Below, piece after piece: positions 28,588 to 36,609 of a stretch of DNA of 42,098 nucleotides (positions are counted from its first letter, which is position 1; every line of letters starts with the position of its first letter). The position numbers and the translations under genes are program-made. Source of the stretch: Bradyrhizobium neotropicale (lineage in GTDB: Bacteria > Pseudomonadota > Alphaproteobacteria > Rhizobiales > Xanthobacteraceae); NCBI RefSeq assembly GCF_001641695.1, contig NZ_LSEF01000028.1, forward strand, positions 176,164 through 218,261, in the 5' to 3' direction. The notes beneath the pieces are model-generated. The model made no database searches and was not told the origin of the DNA. It saw only the letters and a program-made list of their open reading frames with translations.

Positions 28588-29616
28588 ATGATACCGGACA
28601 TGCCGTCAGGCACTTCGCCTCGCTCCTCCATGGACATCGAATACACAAAACTGTCCTCGCCCAGCGTCTTCCTGGTGCGGATGCTGGTCTTCCTTGTGCT
28701 CTGCACACTGGTCGGCGTGGTGCTCTACAAGCAAATCATCCTGGCCTTCTTCGCCAATCCCGGCCTCAACGCCCTGATCGGGGCGGTGCTGTTCATCGGC
28801 ATCGTGCTGGCCTTCCGTCAGGTGATCCGGCTCTATCCCGAGGTCTCCTGGGTCAACAATTTCCGCGTCGCCGATCCCGGCCTGGCGCCGTCCCGGCACC
28901 CGAGACTGCTGGCGCCGATGGCGGCGATCCTCGGCGGCGAGCGCTCCGGGCGGATGAGCATCAGCCAGACGACCATGCGGCACCTGCTCGATTCGATCGC
29001 GACCCGCCTGGATGAAGCCCGCGACATCTCCCGCTACATGACCGGCCTGCTCGTCTTCCTCGGCCTGCTCGGCACCTTCTGGGGCCTGATCGAGACGGTC
29101 GGCTCGGTCGGCAAGGTGATCGACGGGCTCAAGGTCGGAGGCGATGCCGGCGCGCTATTCGACACGCTGAAGGAGGGCCTCGCCGCCCCGCTCGGCGGCA
29201 TGGGCATCTCGTTCTCGAGCTCGCTGTTTGGCCTTGCGGGCTCGCTGATCCTCGGCTTTCTCGACCTGCAATCGAGCCAGGCCCAGAACCGGTTCTACAC
29301 CGACCTCGAAGACTGGCTCGCCACCACGGTGCGCGAATACGGTCGCGGCGAGGTTGCGGTCGCCGCCGGCGGCGGCGTCGCCAGCGGCGAGCTTCAGGCC
29401 GCGGTCGAGCGGCTACGCTCGGTGCTCGAGGAAGGCAGCGCCAGCCGCGGCACCACGGCCGCGATGGCAAGCCTTGCCGAAGCCATCCAGGCGCTGGTCT
29501 CGCACATGCGCACCGAACAGCAGATGATCCGCGAATGGGCCGACGGCCAGGGCGAGCAGAACCGCGAGATCCGGCGCCTTTTGGAGCGCATCGCCCGCCA
29601 GCCGGAGAAGAGTTAG
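28588..29616 (+). CDS. MotA/TolQ/ExbB-like proton channel protein (non-flagellar)
   Basis: A 342-residue protein with four predicted membrane helices: two near the N-terminus (about 30-50 and 60-85) and two in the MotA/ExbB-type core, YMTGLLVFLGLLGTFWGLIE and FSSSLFGLAGSLILGFLDL. A long helical tail follows, ending in QMIREWADGQGEQNREIRRL. It is paired with an OmpA/MotB-like protein, so the two likely form a proton-driven stator that reaches peptidoglycan. It is not beside flagellar, tol or ton genes, so a flagellar role is not supported by context. The start may be 28588, 28600 or 28630; none has a strong Shine-Dalgarno sequence. Conserved in the genus as far as I recall. Confidence 0.85.
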   Translation: MIPDMPSGTSPRSSMDIEYTKLSSPSVFLVRMLVFLVLCTLVGVVLYKQIILAFFANPGLNALIGAVLFIGIVLAFRQVIRLYPEVSWVNNFRVADPGLAPSRHPRLLAPMAAILGGERSGRMSISQTTMRHLLDSIATRLDEARDISRYMTGLLVFLGLLGTFWGLIETVGSVGKVIDGLKVGGDAGALFDTLKEGLAAPLGGMGISFSSSLFGLAGSLILGFLDLQSSQAQNRFYTDLEDWLATTVREYGRGEVAVAAGGGVASGELQAAVERLRSVLEEGSASRGTTAAMASLAEAIQALVSHMRTEQQMIREWADGQGEQNREIRRLLERIARQPEKS

Positions 29617-29626
29617 CAACACGATC

Positions 29627-29739
29627 GTGCCCCGGACGCGACGCAGCGCGAAGCGGTGCGTCGCAGAGCCGGGGCCCAGCGTACTTGAAACATGGGTCCC
29701 GGCGGAGCAGCGTTGCACGGTGCACCGCGTCCGGGACAC
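29627..29739. repeat. Palindromic repeat within the MotA-like/OmpA-like operon
   Basis: GTGCCCCGGACGCG with AGCCGGGGCCCA on the left is inverted in TGGGTCCCGGCGG and CGCGTCCGGGACAC on the right. It begins 11 bases after the MotA-like stop and ends 20 bases before the OmpA-like ATG, inserted in an otherwise obvious gene pair. A frame runs through it into the next gene but has no protein character. Confidence 0.72.
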
Positions 29740-29758
29740 GAGAGAAGCGGAGAATTCA

Positions 29759-30787
29759 ATGGCTCTAGCCCGCGCCCGCCGCAGCGACGGCCCCTTCAAC
29801 TACTGGCCTGGATTCGTCGACGCGCTGTCGACGCTGGTGCTGTCGATCGTATTCCTGCTGTCGGTGTTCCTGGTCGTGCAATTCTTCCTGTCGCAGGAGG
29901 TCACCGGCAAGGACAAGGCGCTGGAGCAGCTCAACGCCAAGATCGCGCAGCTCAACGAGCTGCTGTCGCTGGAAAAGCTCGGCAAGCTCAGCCTCGACGA
30001 CCAGGTCTCGCAACTGAAGGCGGGCCTCGCCTCGGCCGAGACCGAGCGTGACCGGATGAAGGGCCTCTATGAAGGGCTCACCAATGCCGGCAACGACGCG
30101 CAAGGCAAGACCACCGAGCTCAACAAGGCGCTGGACTCGGAGAAGGCGGTCTCGGCGCGGGCGCTCGCTCAGATCGAGGTGCTGAACCAGCAGATCAGCG
30201 CGCTGCGGCGGCAACTGGCGGCGCTGGAAGAGGCGCTCGACGCCTCGGAGAAGCGCGACAAGGAATCGCAGAACCGGATCGCCGATCTCGGCGCGCGCCT
30301 GAACGTGGCATTGGCGCAGCGCGTGCAGGAATTGTCGCGCTACCGCTCCGAATTCTTCGGCCGCCTGCGCACCATTCTCGGCAACCGCCCCGACATCCGC
30401 GTCGTCGGCGACCGCTTCGTGTTCCAGTCGGAAGTGTTCTTCGACACCGGACAGGCGACCCTGCTGCCCGAGGGCCGCGCCGAACTCGATACGGTGGCGA
30501 ACGCGCTGATCGAGCTCGACAAGAAGATCCCGAGCGAGATCGCCTGGGTGCTGCGCGTCGACGGCCACACCGACGTGCGGCCGGTCAGCGGCCCGAACTT
30601 CAAGTCGAACTGGGACCTGTCCGCGGCCCGCGCGATCTCGGTGGTGCAATATCTGATCTCGCTCGGCGTACCGGCCCAGCGCCTGGTCGCCGCCGGCTTC
30701 GGTGAATTCCAGCCGCTCGACCCCGGCAACACCGAAGACGCCTTCAAGCGCAACCGCCGCATCGAGCTGAAGCTGACGGAGCGGTAG
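29759..30787 (+). CDS. OmpA/MotB-like peptidoglycan-binding stator protein
   Basis: A 342-residue MotB-like protein. One N-terminal membrane helix (about 20-45) carries Asp21 in PGFVDALSTLVLSIVFLLSV, the position of the essential proton-binding Asp of MotB. A long coiled coil follows (about 50-200, with heptads such as LEQLNAKIAQLNELLSLEKL). The C-terminal OmpA domain (about 220-342) shows FDTGQATLLPEGRAEL, VDGHTDVRP, LSAARAISVVQYL, GVPAQRLVAAGFGE and NRRIELKL, all normal for peptidoglycan binding. GGAG at 29749-29752 sets the start. The unusually long coil sets it apart from flagellar MotB. It forms a pair with the preceding gene and overlaps the acetyltransferase start by 1 base. Confidence 0.87.
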   Translation: MALARARRSDGPFNYWPGFVDALSTLVLSIVFLLSVFLVVQFFLSQEVTGKDKALEQLNAKIAQLNELLSLEKLGKLSLDDQVSQLKAGLASAETERDRMKGLYEGLTNAGNDAQGKTTELNKALDSEKAVSARALAQIEVLNQQISALRRQLAALEEALDASEKRDKESQNRIADLGARLNVALAQRVQELSRYRSEFFGRLRTILGNRPDIRVVGDRFVFQSEVFFDTGQATLLPEGRAELDTVANALIELDKKIPSEIAWVLRVDGHTDVRPVSGPNFKSNWDLSAARAISVVQYLISLGVPAQRLVAAGFGEFQPLDPGNTEDAFKRNRRIELKLTER

Positions 30788-31233
30788 TGAGCGCCCTCCA
30801 CCTCCGCCCCTATCGCCCCGAGGACGAGGCGGCCGCGATCGACCTCTGGCATCGCACCTGGCAGCAGGCCTATCCGCAGATCGACTTCGCGGCACGGCTG
30901 GAATGGTGGCGCGAACGCTGGCGCAAGGACCTGGTGCCGAAGGCCTCGATCGTCGTCGCCGAGCAGGACAACGCGCTGATCGGCTTCGTCACGATCGACG
31001 GCGAAGGCTATCTCGACCAGCTCGTGGTCGATCCCCAGCACTGGGGCTCGGATGCGGCGCGGCTGCTGGTTGACGAGGCCAAGCGCCTGTCTCCGGCGGG
31101 CGTCACGCTGCTGGTCAACAAGGACAACGCCCGCGCCATCCGCTTCTACGAGCGCAACGGCTTTGCGCGTGCGGGCGACGACGTGAACCCGACCTCCGGA
31201 CGGCCGGTGTTGAAGATGGAATGGAAGCCGTAG
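30787..31233 (+). CDS. GNAT family N-acetyltransferase
   Basis: A 148-residue acetyl-CoA-dependent acyltransferase of the GNAT fold. The N-terminal LRPYRPEDEAAAIDLWHRTW is typical; the core strand is LDQLVVDPQHWGSDAARLLV, where the acetyl-CoA pyrophosphate loop (usually Q/RxxGxG/A) is imperfect, reading HWGSDAA; NKDNARAIRFYERNGFA is the usual C-terminal motif. The GTG start overlaps the stop of the OmpA-like gene by one base, so it is translationally coupled to the stator pair. The target is unknown. Confidence 0.85.
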   Translation: MSALHLRPYRPEDEAAAIDLWHRTWQQAYPQIDFAARLEWWRERWRKDLVPKASIVVAEQDNALIGFVTIDGEGYLDQLVVDPQHWGSDAARLLVDEAKRLSPAGVTLLVNKDNARAIRFYERNGFARAGDDVNPTSGRPVLKMEWKP

Positions 31234-31260
31234 GCGCGAACGCCAGCCTCCCACTCAGCC

Positions 31261-31339
31261 GTCATTTGCGAGCGCAGCGAAGCAATCCAGAATCCCGCCG
31301 CGGAGACAGTCTGGATTGCTTGGCTGCGCTCGCAATGAC
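31261..31339. repeat. Long palindromic repeat, 'gcgagcgcagcgaagcaatccaga' class
   Basis: The left arm (GTCATTTGCGAGCGCAGCGA and AGCAATCCAGA) and the right arm (TCTGGATTGCTTGGCTGCGC and TCGCAATGAC) are inverted with one or two mismatches over about 30 bases around a short spacer. This is one of the most frequent Bradyrhizobium intergenic palindromes. It lies between convergent genes (acetyltransferase and ABC exporter). Confidence 0.82.
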
Positions 31340-31436
31340 CGGAGTTTGAAGCACTTACGCCCCACGGCCGGTGACCGCCGGGCTACTTTGCATGGGGTTG
31401 TTTTCGCGATTTGAGTTGGGCTGCGGCCGGAACGCC

Positions 31437-33287
31437 TCACGCCCCCTCGAACTGCAACCTCGCCAGCCGTGCATAGAGCCCGTTCGCGGCGACCAGCTCC
31501 GCATGCGTGCCCTGCTCGACGATCTTGCCCTGGGCCATGACCAGGATGCGGTCGCAGGACAAGACGGTCGCGAGGCGATGCGCGATCACCAGCGTGGTGC
31601 GGTGGCTCATCAGCTCCTCGAGCGCAGTCTGCACCAGCGTCTCGCTTTCGGCATCGAGCGCGGAGGTCGCCTCATCGAGCAGCAAGAGTGGTGCATCGCG
31701 CAGGATCGCGCGCGCGATCGCGATGCGCTGGCGCTGGCCGCCGGATAGAGTCACGCCGCGTTCGCCAAGCGAAGTCTCGAAGCCTTCGGGCAGGCGGCGG
31801 ATGAATTCGGCCGCGTGCGCGAGCTCGGCTGCGCGCTCGACCTCGGCATCGGTCGCATCCGGCCGGCCGAAGCGGATGTTCTCGCGCGCGCTGGCGGCGA
31901 ACACATTGGACTCCTGCGGCACCAGCGCGATGTGGGCGCGGAAGTCGCGCGGATCGGCCGTCTTGACCGGCACGCCATCGAGCGAGATCGCGCCGCTGCG
32001 CGGATCGTAGAAGCGCAGCAAGAGATGAAAGATCGTGCTCTTGCCGGCGCCGGACGGGCCGACGATAGCGACCTTCTCGCCGGGGCGGACCGCGAAGGAC
32101 ACGGCGTCGAGGACGTTGACGTCGGGCCGCACCGGATAAGCAAAGCTGACCTGATCGAAGCCGACCTCGCCGCGTGCCGGCGTCGGCAGCGCGCGCGGCG
32201 AGGCGGGCGCGGTGATCTCCGGCTGCACATGCAGGATCTCGAACAGGCGCTCGGCGGCGCCCGAGGCGGCCGAGACCTCGCCCCAGACCTCGCTGAGCTG
32301 GCCGAGGCCGGCGGCCGCGAACGCGGCATAGAGCACAAACTGGCCGAGCCGGCCCGGCGAGATGGCGCCGGTCAGCACGTCATGCGAGCCGATCCAGAGG
32401 ATCGCGACCACGCTGGCGAACACGATGAAGATGATGATGGCGGTGAGTACGGCCCGCGCCTGGGTCGAGGTGCGCGCCGCCTCATAGGCCTGCTCGACCT
32501 CCCCGCCGAAGCGCTTCTCGGCGAGCCCCTCGCTGGTATAGGCCTGCACGGTGCGGATGGCTCCAACCAATTCGCCGGCATAGGCCGAAGCGTCGGCGAG
32601 CGTATCCTGCGCGTTGCGCGACAGCCGCCGCACCCAGCGCCCGAAGGCGACCAGCGGCAGCACGATCAGGGGAATGGCGAGCAGCACGAAGCCGGACAGG
32701 CGCGGACTGGTGATCACCATCATCGCCGCGGCGCCGAGGAACATCATCAGATTGCGCAGCGCGATCGAGACGGAAGCGCCGACCGCGGATTTGATCTGGG
32801 TGGTGTCGGCAGTGAGACGCGACACCAGCTCGCCGCTGCGCGCGGAGTCGAAGAAGGCGGGCGAGAGCGAGAGCAGATGGGCAAACACGTCGCGCCGGAG
32901 GTCGGCGACGATGCGCTCGCCAATCGTCATGACGAGGTAGTAGCGCGAGGCGCTGGCGAGCGCGAGCACGGCGACGACCGCGATCATCACCGCAAAGTAG
33001 TTGTTGATCAGCGCGATGCCTTCCGGCGTGAGGCCGAAATCGATCATCCGCCGCACCGCGACCGGCACCAGCAGCGTGGTCAGCGCCGCAACCGTCAGTG
33101 CGACGAAAGCGAGCGCCGCGCGCCCGCGATAGCGGGCAACATAGGGTGCGAGCGCGAGCAATGGGCGCAGCCGGGCACGGCCCTTCGCCGGTTGCTCGAT
33201 CAGCTCGGCCTCGATCGACGGGGTCTCGGCAGCCACGGCTTTGCCCTCATCACGGTACCGATCGTCAAGCCGTTCCACAGCGCTCAT
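31437..33287 (-). CDS. ABC exporter, fused membrane and ATPase domains
   Basis: A 616-residue half-transporter of the MsbA/MDR type. Residues about 45-340 hold six membrane helices with the coupling stretch [19 protein letters not shown]; residues about 370-616 are the ATPase with Walker [11 protein letters not shown]-loop [10 protein letters not shown], signature [14 protein letters not shown], Walker [13 protein letters not shown] and H-loop VIAHRLAT. It would work as a homodimer exporting a lipid, peptide or drug; the substrate is unknown. ATG 33287 is preferred over a TTG 21 bases upstream. It is convergent with the acetyltransferase gene and divergent from rpmE. No accessory gene is adjacent. 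Confidence 0.93.
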   Translation of the reverse strand: MSAVERLDDRYRDEGKAVAAETPSIEAELIEQPAKGRARLRPLLALAPYVARYRGRAALAFVALTVAALTTLLVPVAVRRMIDFGLTPEGIALINNYFAVMIAVVAVLALASASRYYLVMTIGERIVADLRRDVFAHLLSLSPAFFDSARSGELVSRLTADTTQIKSAVGASVSIALRNLMMFLGAAAMMVITSPRLSGFVLLAIPLIVLPLVAFGRWVRRLSRNAQDTLADASAYAGELVGAIRTVQAYTSEGLAEKRFGGEVEQAYEAARTSTQARAVLTAIIIFIVFASVVAILWIGSHDVLTGAISPGRLGQFVLYAAFAAAGLGQLSEVWGEVSAASGAAERLFEILHVQPEITAPASPRALPTPARGEVGFDQVSFAYPVRPDVNVLDAVSFAVRPGEKVAIVGPSGAGKSTIFHLLLRFYDPRSGAISLDGVPVKTADPRDFRAHIALVPQESNVFAASARENIRFGRPDATDAEVERAAELAHAAEFIRRLPEGFETSLGERGVTLSGGQRQRIAIARAILRDAPLLLLDEATSALDAESETLVQTALEELMSHRTTLVIAHRLATVLSCDRILVMAQGKIVEQGTHAELVAANGLYARLARLQFEGA

Positions 33288-33486
33288 GACATCCGACCCA
33301 ATAGACAACTCCGCTCCACATAGGCCGGTGCAGGAGGAGTGGCAAATCCGGGATGTCCCTTAAGTGAGAGCCCGTTCTGCTGGTCCGGCAGTGACTTGTT
33401 TTAGGGGCCCCTGTGGGGTATAGACCCGGCCAAATCCGTCATCGATAGTCACTCAAGTGAGAGGCGCCGGGCGCCGGCGAATTGCC

Positions 33487-33714
33487 ATGAAAGCCGAAAT
33501 TCATCCGAATTATCATACGATTACGGTCGTGATGACCGACGGGACCCAGTACCAGACCCGTTCGACCTGGGGCAAGGAAGGCGACAAGCTCCACCTCGAC
33601 ATCGACCCGAAGTCGCACCCGGCCTGGACCGGTGGCTCCGCGCAGATCATGGATCGCGGCGGCCGCGTCTCGCGCTTCCAGAAGAAGTTTTCGGGCTTTC
33701 TCAAAAAGGATTGA
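33487..33714 (+). CDS. rpmE: 50S ribosomal protein L31 (cysteine-less form)
   Basis: A 75-residue ribosomal protein. [19 protein letters not shown] is diagnostic for L31 and the C-terminal [15 protein letters not shown] is conserved. It lacks the CxxC zinc ligands of the zinc-binding L31 class, so it is a cysteine-free type, which is usual in Alphaproteobacteria. The ATG at 33487 gives the conserved N-terminus. It is monocistronic, with a strong intrinsic terminator 28 bases after the stop. Confidence 0.97.
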   Translation: MKAEIHPNYHTITVVMTDGTQYQTRSTWGKEGDKLHLDIDPKSHPAWTGGSAQIMDRGGRVSRFQKKFSGFLKKD

Positions 33715-33741
33715 TTCCGGCCCCATCGGCCGCGAACGAAA

Positions 33742-33777
33742 AACGCCCCTGGGAGACCAGGGGCGTTTTTGTTTTTT
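33742..33777 (+). terminator. Strong intrinsic terminator of rpmE
   Basis: An 11-bp perfect stem, AACGCCCCTGG (33742-33752) and CCAGGGGCGTT (33757-33767), with a GAGA tetraloop, followed by TTTGTTTTTT. The clearest intrinsic terminator in the window. Confidence 0.93.
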
Positions 33778-33808
33778 GGGGGCGCCCCTCGAAAAGGGCC
33801 CAAGATCT

Positions 33809-33903
33809 GTAGGGTGGGTAAAGCGAAGCGTGCCCACCGCTTCTCGTCGCGATCCCGAAAGACAAACGGTGGGCACGGCGCTAGCCGCCTTTGCCCACCC
33901 TAC
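33809..33903. repeat. Palindromic repeat, 'gtagggtgggcaaa' class
   Basis: GTAGGGTGGGTAAAGCGAAG and CGTGCCCACCG on the left are mirrored by CGGTGGGCACGG and TTTGCCCACCCTAC on the right. It lies between the rpmE terminator and the convergent rcdA-like gene. Confidence 0.78.
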
Positions 33904-33916
33904 AACACCTGAGCGG

Positions 33917-34426
33917 TTACCGTTCGAACGCGGCCTTCAGCGCGTTGAGGTGCGGCACCAGCGGGTTGCCGATCGCGGTGCGATCGGTCGGCGGCGTGTG
34001 GATGGTGGTGTCGAGACGGCGCACGCGCGCCTGGAGGCTCATCGAGCGATGGATCAGGTCCTGCAACTGCCCCGGCAGCTTCTCGATGGTGTCGGCGGGA
34101 CCGGGATCGGCGGCGGTGAGCTTGACCTTGGTCTTCTCGCGGTTGGCCTGGACCAGCGTCATCTCGCCTTCCTTGACCGCGCGATGCAGCAGCAGCCATG
34201 AGGCGAGCTGCATCAGGCGCGTCGTAAGGCGCATGCTCTCGGTCGCGTAGGTGAGGCTGACGGCACGATCGAGCGCCTTGGCCTCGGTGCGGCCGGCGCC
34301 GTCGAGATAGGCCGCGGTCTCTTCGACGAGGTCCATGCCCTCGCGAAACAGGGCGCCGAACGCCGCAGAATTGGTGAACCGCTCGCTGAGTTGAACGAGA
34401 GCGCCGTCGGCTTGCAAACGTTCCAT
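33917..34426 (-). CDS. RcdA-like protein (DUF1465)
   Basis: A 169-residue helical protein of the DUF1465 family. In Caulobacter the member RcdA helps deliver the master regulator CtrA and other substrates to the ClpXP protease. Conserved stretches are FREGMDLVEETAAYLDG, ESMRLTTRLMQLASWLLLHR and HRSMSLQARVRRLDTTIH. The protein has the expected size and no membrane segment. The link to CtrA turnover in this organism is by family only. On the coding strand TTAACCAT, resembling an alternative CtrA motif, overlaps the start codon (34425-34432). The gene is monocistronic. Confidence 0.83.
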   Translation of the reverse strand: MERLQADGALVQLSERFTNSAAFGALFREGMDLVEETAAYLDGAGRTEAKALDRAVSLTYATESMRLTTRLMQLASWLLLHRAVKEGEMTLVQANREKTKVKLTAADPGPADTIEKLPGQLQDLIHRSMSLQARVRRLDTTIHTPPTDRTAIGNPLVPHLNALKAAFER

Positions 34427-34590
34427 GGTTAACGCCCCTTACGCAACTGTTACCGCCCGGCTTTGGCGCCGGCTTATGATGAACAAATCATTGCGCGGGT
34501 AGGACGCGGAGTCCAGCGACAAGCGCGGATATGGTTTCCGCGGGTCATTCCTCGGAATGCAACCGCGGCTAGACGCAAGGGAAGGCTTTT

Positions 34591-34641
34591 GTTTTGACGC
34601 GTTTCTTGACGCGAACCGGTGCCCACTTCGCTCGAAAACGC
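34591..34641. repeat. Alphaproteobacterial palindrome, 'ttttgacgcgtttct...cgaaaacg' class
   Basis: GTTTTGACGCGTTTCTTGAC followed by GCGAACCGGTGCCCACTTCG and CTCGAAAACG. This is the widely scattered rhizobial intergenic palindrome centred on ACCGGT, with outer arms that pair imperfectly. It is directly downstream of the minus-strand small RNA terminator. Confidence 0.65.
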
Positions 34642-34649
34642 TTTGAACG

Positions 34650-34745
34650 CAAAAAAAGAGCCGCCGGAGACCGGCGGCTTTGAAAGTTGATAACAGGGAG
34701 GCGTCAAACAGAGTGGACAGGAGCCACTCGGTGTCCAAACGAGGA
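34650..34745 (-). ncRNA. Candidate trans-acting small RNA with exposed CUCC motifs
   Basis: On the minus strand an RNA of about 90-95 nt can be drawn. It has a 6-bp hairpin GAGUGG (34729-34724), loop CUCCUGU, CCACUC (34716-34711), then an unstructured stretch containing GACGCCUCCCUGUUA (CCUCCC at 34701-34696), then the terminator hairpin. Both CU-rich sites are complementary to Shine-Dalgarno sequences, the typical seed of Hfq-dependent riboregulators in Alphaproteobacteria. Size and layout recall the MmgR/suhB-type (alpha-r8) family, but I cannot confirm membership. The 5' end is uncertain and no clear promoter is assigned. A frame through this region on the same strand lacks protein character. 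Confidence 0.6.
34651..34678 (-). terminator. Intrinsic terminator of the candidate small RNA
   Basis: Reading leftward, GCCGCCGG (34678-34671), loop TCT, CCGGCGGC (34667-34660), then TC and seven Ts (34657-34651). It is a strong, correctly oriented terminator with no protein gene ahead of it, the main reason for proposing a small RNA gene here. Confidence 0.88.
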
Positions 34746-34854
34746 CGGTTCCAGTCATAAACCCGAAAGCTTAATCGACCGTAAACGAGCGATTATTTTG
34801 AGGGTTCATTAGCTATGTCGGTCATTGGCCGAGGCATTGCGGAGCACTGGGCCC

Positions 34855-34945
34855 GTCATGCCCGGGCTTGTCCCGGGCATCCACGTTCTTGCTAGCGACG
34901 AGTGAGATAAAAGGACGTGGATGGCCGGGACGAGCCCGGCCATGA
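34855..34945. repeat. Palindromic repeat, 'gtcatgcccgggc' class
   Basis: GTCATGCCCGGGCTTGTCCC and GGGCATCCACGTTCTT on the left; AAGGACGTGGATGGCC, GGGACGAGCCCGGCCATGA on the right. Inverted arms surround a short AT-richer core. It fills part of the 739-base gene-free stretch between the rcdA-like and DUF1192 genes. Confidence 0.78.
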
Positions 34946-34979
34946 AGTTGCGGACGCGCTGTGTGTTTCTCTATCCGCC

Positions 34980-35123
34980 GTCATTCCGGGGCGCGGCGAA
35001 GTCGCGAGCCCGGAATCCATAGCCACGCGCAGAGGGAATGGCCCGGCTCTATCGGCTTGCCCGTTTCAAAGGCCTGTGGTTATGGATTCCGGGCTCGGCG
35101 CTGACGCGCCGCCCCGGAATGAC
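34980..35123. repeat. Palindromic repeat, 'cccggaatcca' class
   Basis: GTCATTCCGGGGCGCGGCGA and AGCCCGGAATCCATA at the left, TATGGATTCCGGGCT and GCCGCCCCGGAATGAC at the right, with a 50-base spacer containing no other motif. Third copy in the window of the class at 17633 and 22293. Confidence 0.8.
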
Positions 35124-35165
35124 GCCGGGGAGGTTCGGCGCCACGCGGCGCAAACGCGCGCACTG

Positions 35166-35357
35166 CTACGACTTGAAAAAACTGTTCGCCGCATCGCGCG
35201 AGGCGCGCTTCCTGGTGGCGGCTTCTTCCAGTCTTGCGATCTCCGCCGTCAGAAGCGCGACGCGCTCGGTCAATTCCTCCACCGACAACAGTGAGAGATC
35301 CTGTCCGATCTCGTGACTGATCTTCTTGCGAGGCTTGTCGTCGTCTTCCATCGGCAT
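35166..35357 (-). CDS. DUF1192 family small protein
   Basis: A 63-residue protein matching the DUF1192 family common in Alphaproteobacteria. After the acidic/basic N-terminus (MPMEDDDKPRKK) comes LSLLSVEELTERVALLTAEI and ARLEEAATRK, a short coiled coil typical of the family. No signal or membrane segment. It is divergent from the quinone oxidoreductase gene (113-base gap). Function unknown. Confidence 0.85.
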   Translation of the reverse strand: MPMEDDDKPRKKISHEIGQDLSLLSVEELTERVALLTAEIARLEEAATRKRASRDAANSFFKS

Positions 35358-35469
35358 CGACGTTCCTCCTGCTTCGCGCGGCCAAACGCGGCTGAGACGG
35401 TTGCCAGCATGGACCGCGCTGGCTAATCAATGGCGCTCGATCCATCTCGCACGCTTGCAAGGACAAATC

Positions 35470-36468
35470 ATGGAAAAGCTGCCCGCGCAAATGACCGTGG
35501 TCGCCATCTCCAAGCCCGGCGGACCGGAGGTGCTGGTGCCGGAACAGCGCACCGTTCCGCAGCCCGGCCCCGACGAGATCCTCATCAAGGTGCAGGCCGC
35601 GGGCGTCAACCGCCCCGACGTGGCGCAGCGCTCCGGCTCCTACCCGCCCCCGCCCGGCGCCAGCGACCTGCCGGGCCTCGAGGTCGCGGGTGAAGTGGTG
35701 GCTGTCGGCAGCAACGCCAAGCGGCACAAGATCGGCGACAAGGTCATGTCGCTCGTCGCCGGCGGCGGCTATGCGCAGTACTGCATCGCCCAGGACGGCC
35801 AAGCCATGACGGTGCCGCCGGCGCTGTCGATCAAGGAAGCCGGCGCGCTTCCGGAAACGTTGATGACGGTCTGGCACAACGTGTTCGAGCGCGGCGGCCT
35901 CAAGGCCGGCGAGACGCTGCTGATCCATGGCGGCTCCTCCGGCATCGGCACCATGGCGATCCAGCTCGCGAAGGCCTTCGGCGCCAAGGTCATCGTCACC
36001 GTCGGCTCGCAGGACAAGATCGACGCCTGCCTCAAGCTGGGGGCGGACCGCGCCATCAACTACAAGACCGAGGACTTTGTCGCCGTGGTCAAGGCGGAGA
36101 CCAACAACGCCGGTGCCAACCTGATCCTCGACATGGTCGCCGGCGACTATGTCGACCGCAACTATGACGCCGCCGCGGTCGACGGCCGCATCGTGCAGAT
36201 CGCGACGCTCAACGGCCCCAAGGTCAACGTCAACATCGCCAAGGTGATGGTCAAGCGCCTCACGCATACCGGCTCGACGCTGCGCCCCCGTAGTAATGCG
36301 GACAAGGCGGCGATGGTGGCCGCGATCGAGGCGAAAGTGATGCCGCTTCTGCAGGAGGGTCGCGTCAAGCCGCTGATGGACAGCACTTTCCCGCTGGAAA
36401 AGGCCGCGGACGCGCACCGGCGGATGGAGACCAGCGCACATATTGGCAAAATTGTGTTGGAGGTCTAG
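35470..36468 (+). CDS. NAD(P)H quinone oxidoreductase, zinc-free MDR family (PIG3-like)
   Basis: A 332-residue medium-chain dehydrogenase/reductase of the quinone oxidoreductase/PIG3 group, reducing quinones or enals with NADPH. The GroES-like half has VQAAGVNRPDVAQRSGSYPP and PGLEVAGEVVAVG; the Rossmann fold shows LLIHGGSSGIGTMAIQLAKA and GADRAINYK. The zinc ligands of alcohol dehydrogenases are absent, as expected. The ATG at 35470 (MEKLPAQMTVVAI) gives the family N-terminus; 48 upstream in-frame codons are noise. Probably a single-gene unit. Confidence 0.92.
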   Translation: MEKLPAQMTVVAISKPGGPEVLVPEQRTVPQPGPDEILIKVQAAGVNRPDVAQRSGSYPPPPGASDLPGLEVAGEVVAVGSNAKRHKIGDKVMSLVAGGGYAQYCIAQDGQAMTVPPALSIKEAGALPETLMTVWHNVFERGGLKAGETLLIHGGSSGIGTMAIQLAKAFGAKVIVTVGSQDKIDACLKLGADRAINYKTEDFVAVVKAETNNAGANLILDMVAGDYVDRNYDAAAVDGRIVQIATLNGPKVNVNIAKVMVKRLTHTGSTLRPRSNADKAAMVAAIEAKVMPLLQEGRVKPLMDSTFPLEKAADAHRRMETSAHIGKIVLEV

Positions 36469-36609
36469 GTCAGAGGCCCACAGGAGACGGCGGAAACCCT
36501 TTGATTTTCCTCGCTTTCGTGGCATCTATCGCGGAGCGCCGAACCATCTCGTTCCGTTCGGACAAACGCCTTGCACTGAAGAGTTTGCGTCGAACGCGGA
36601 GAACTGGCC

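Noticed and set aside
28588..30787. A Zorya anti-phage system (ZorA/ZorB-like pair)
   Set aside because: No zorC, zorD or zorE-type gene follows; the pair is followed by a GNAT acetyltransferase and looks like a conserved envelope system.
31261..31339. An intrinsic terminator
   Set aside because: The long inverted repeat has no T-run on either side and matches a dispersed repeat family, so it was called a repeat.
34439..34758. Open frames on the minus strand across the small RNA region
   Set aside because: They run through the terminator hairpin and the palindromic repeat, lack a ribosome-binding site and have no recognisable protein features.
17633..35123. CRISPR array
   Set aside because: Repeated sequences are dispersed palindromes in intergenic gaps, not regularly spaced direct repeats with spacers, and no cas gene is present.
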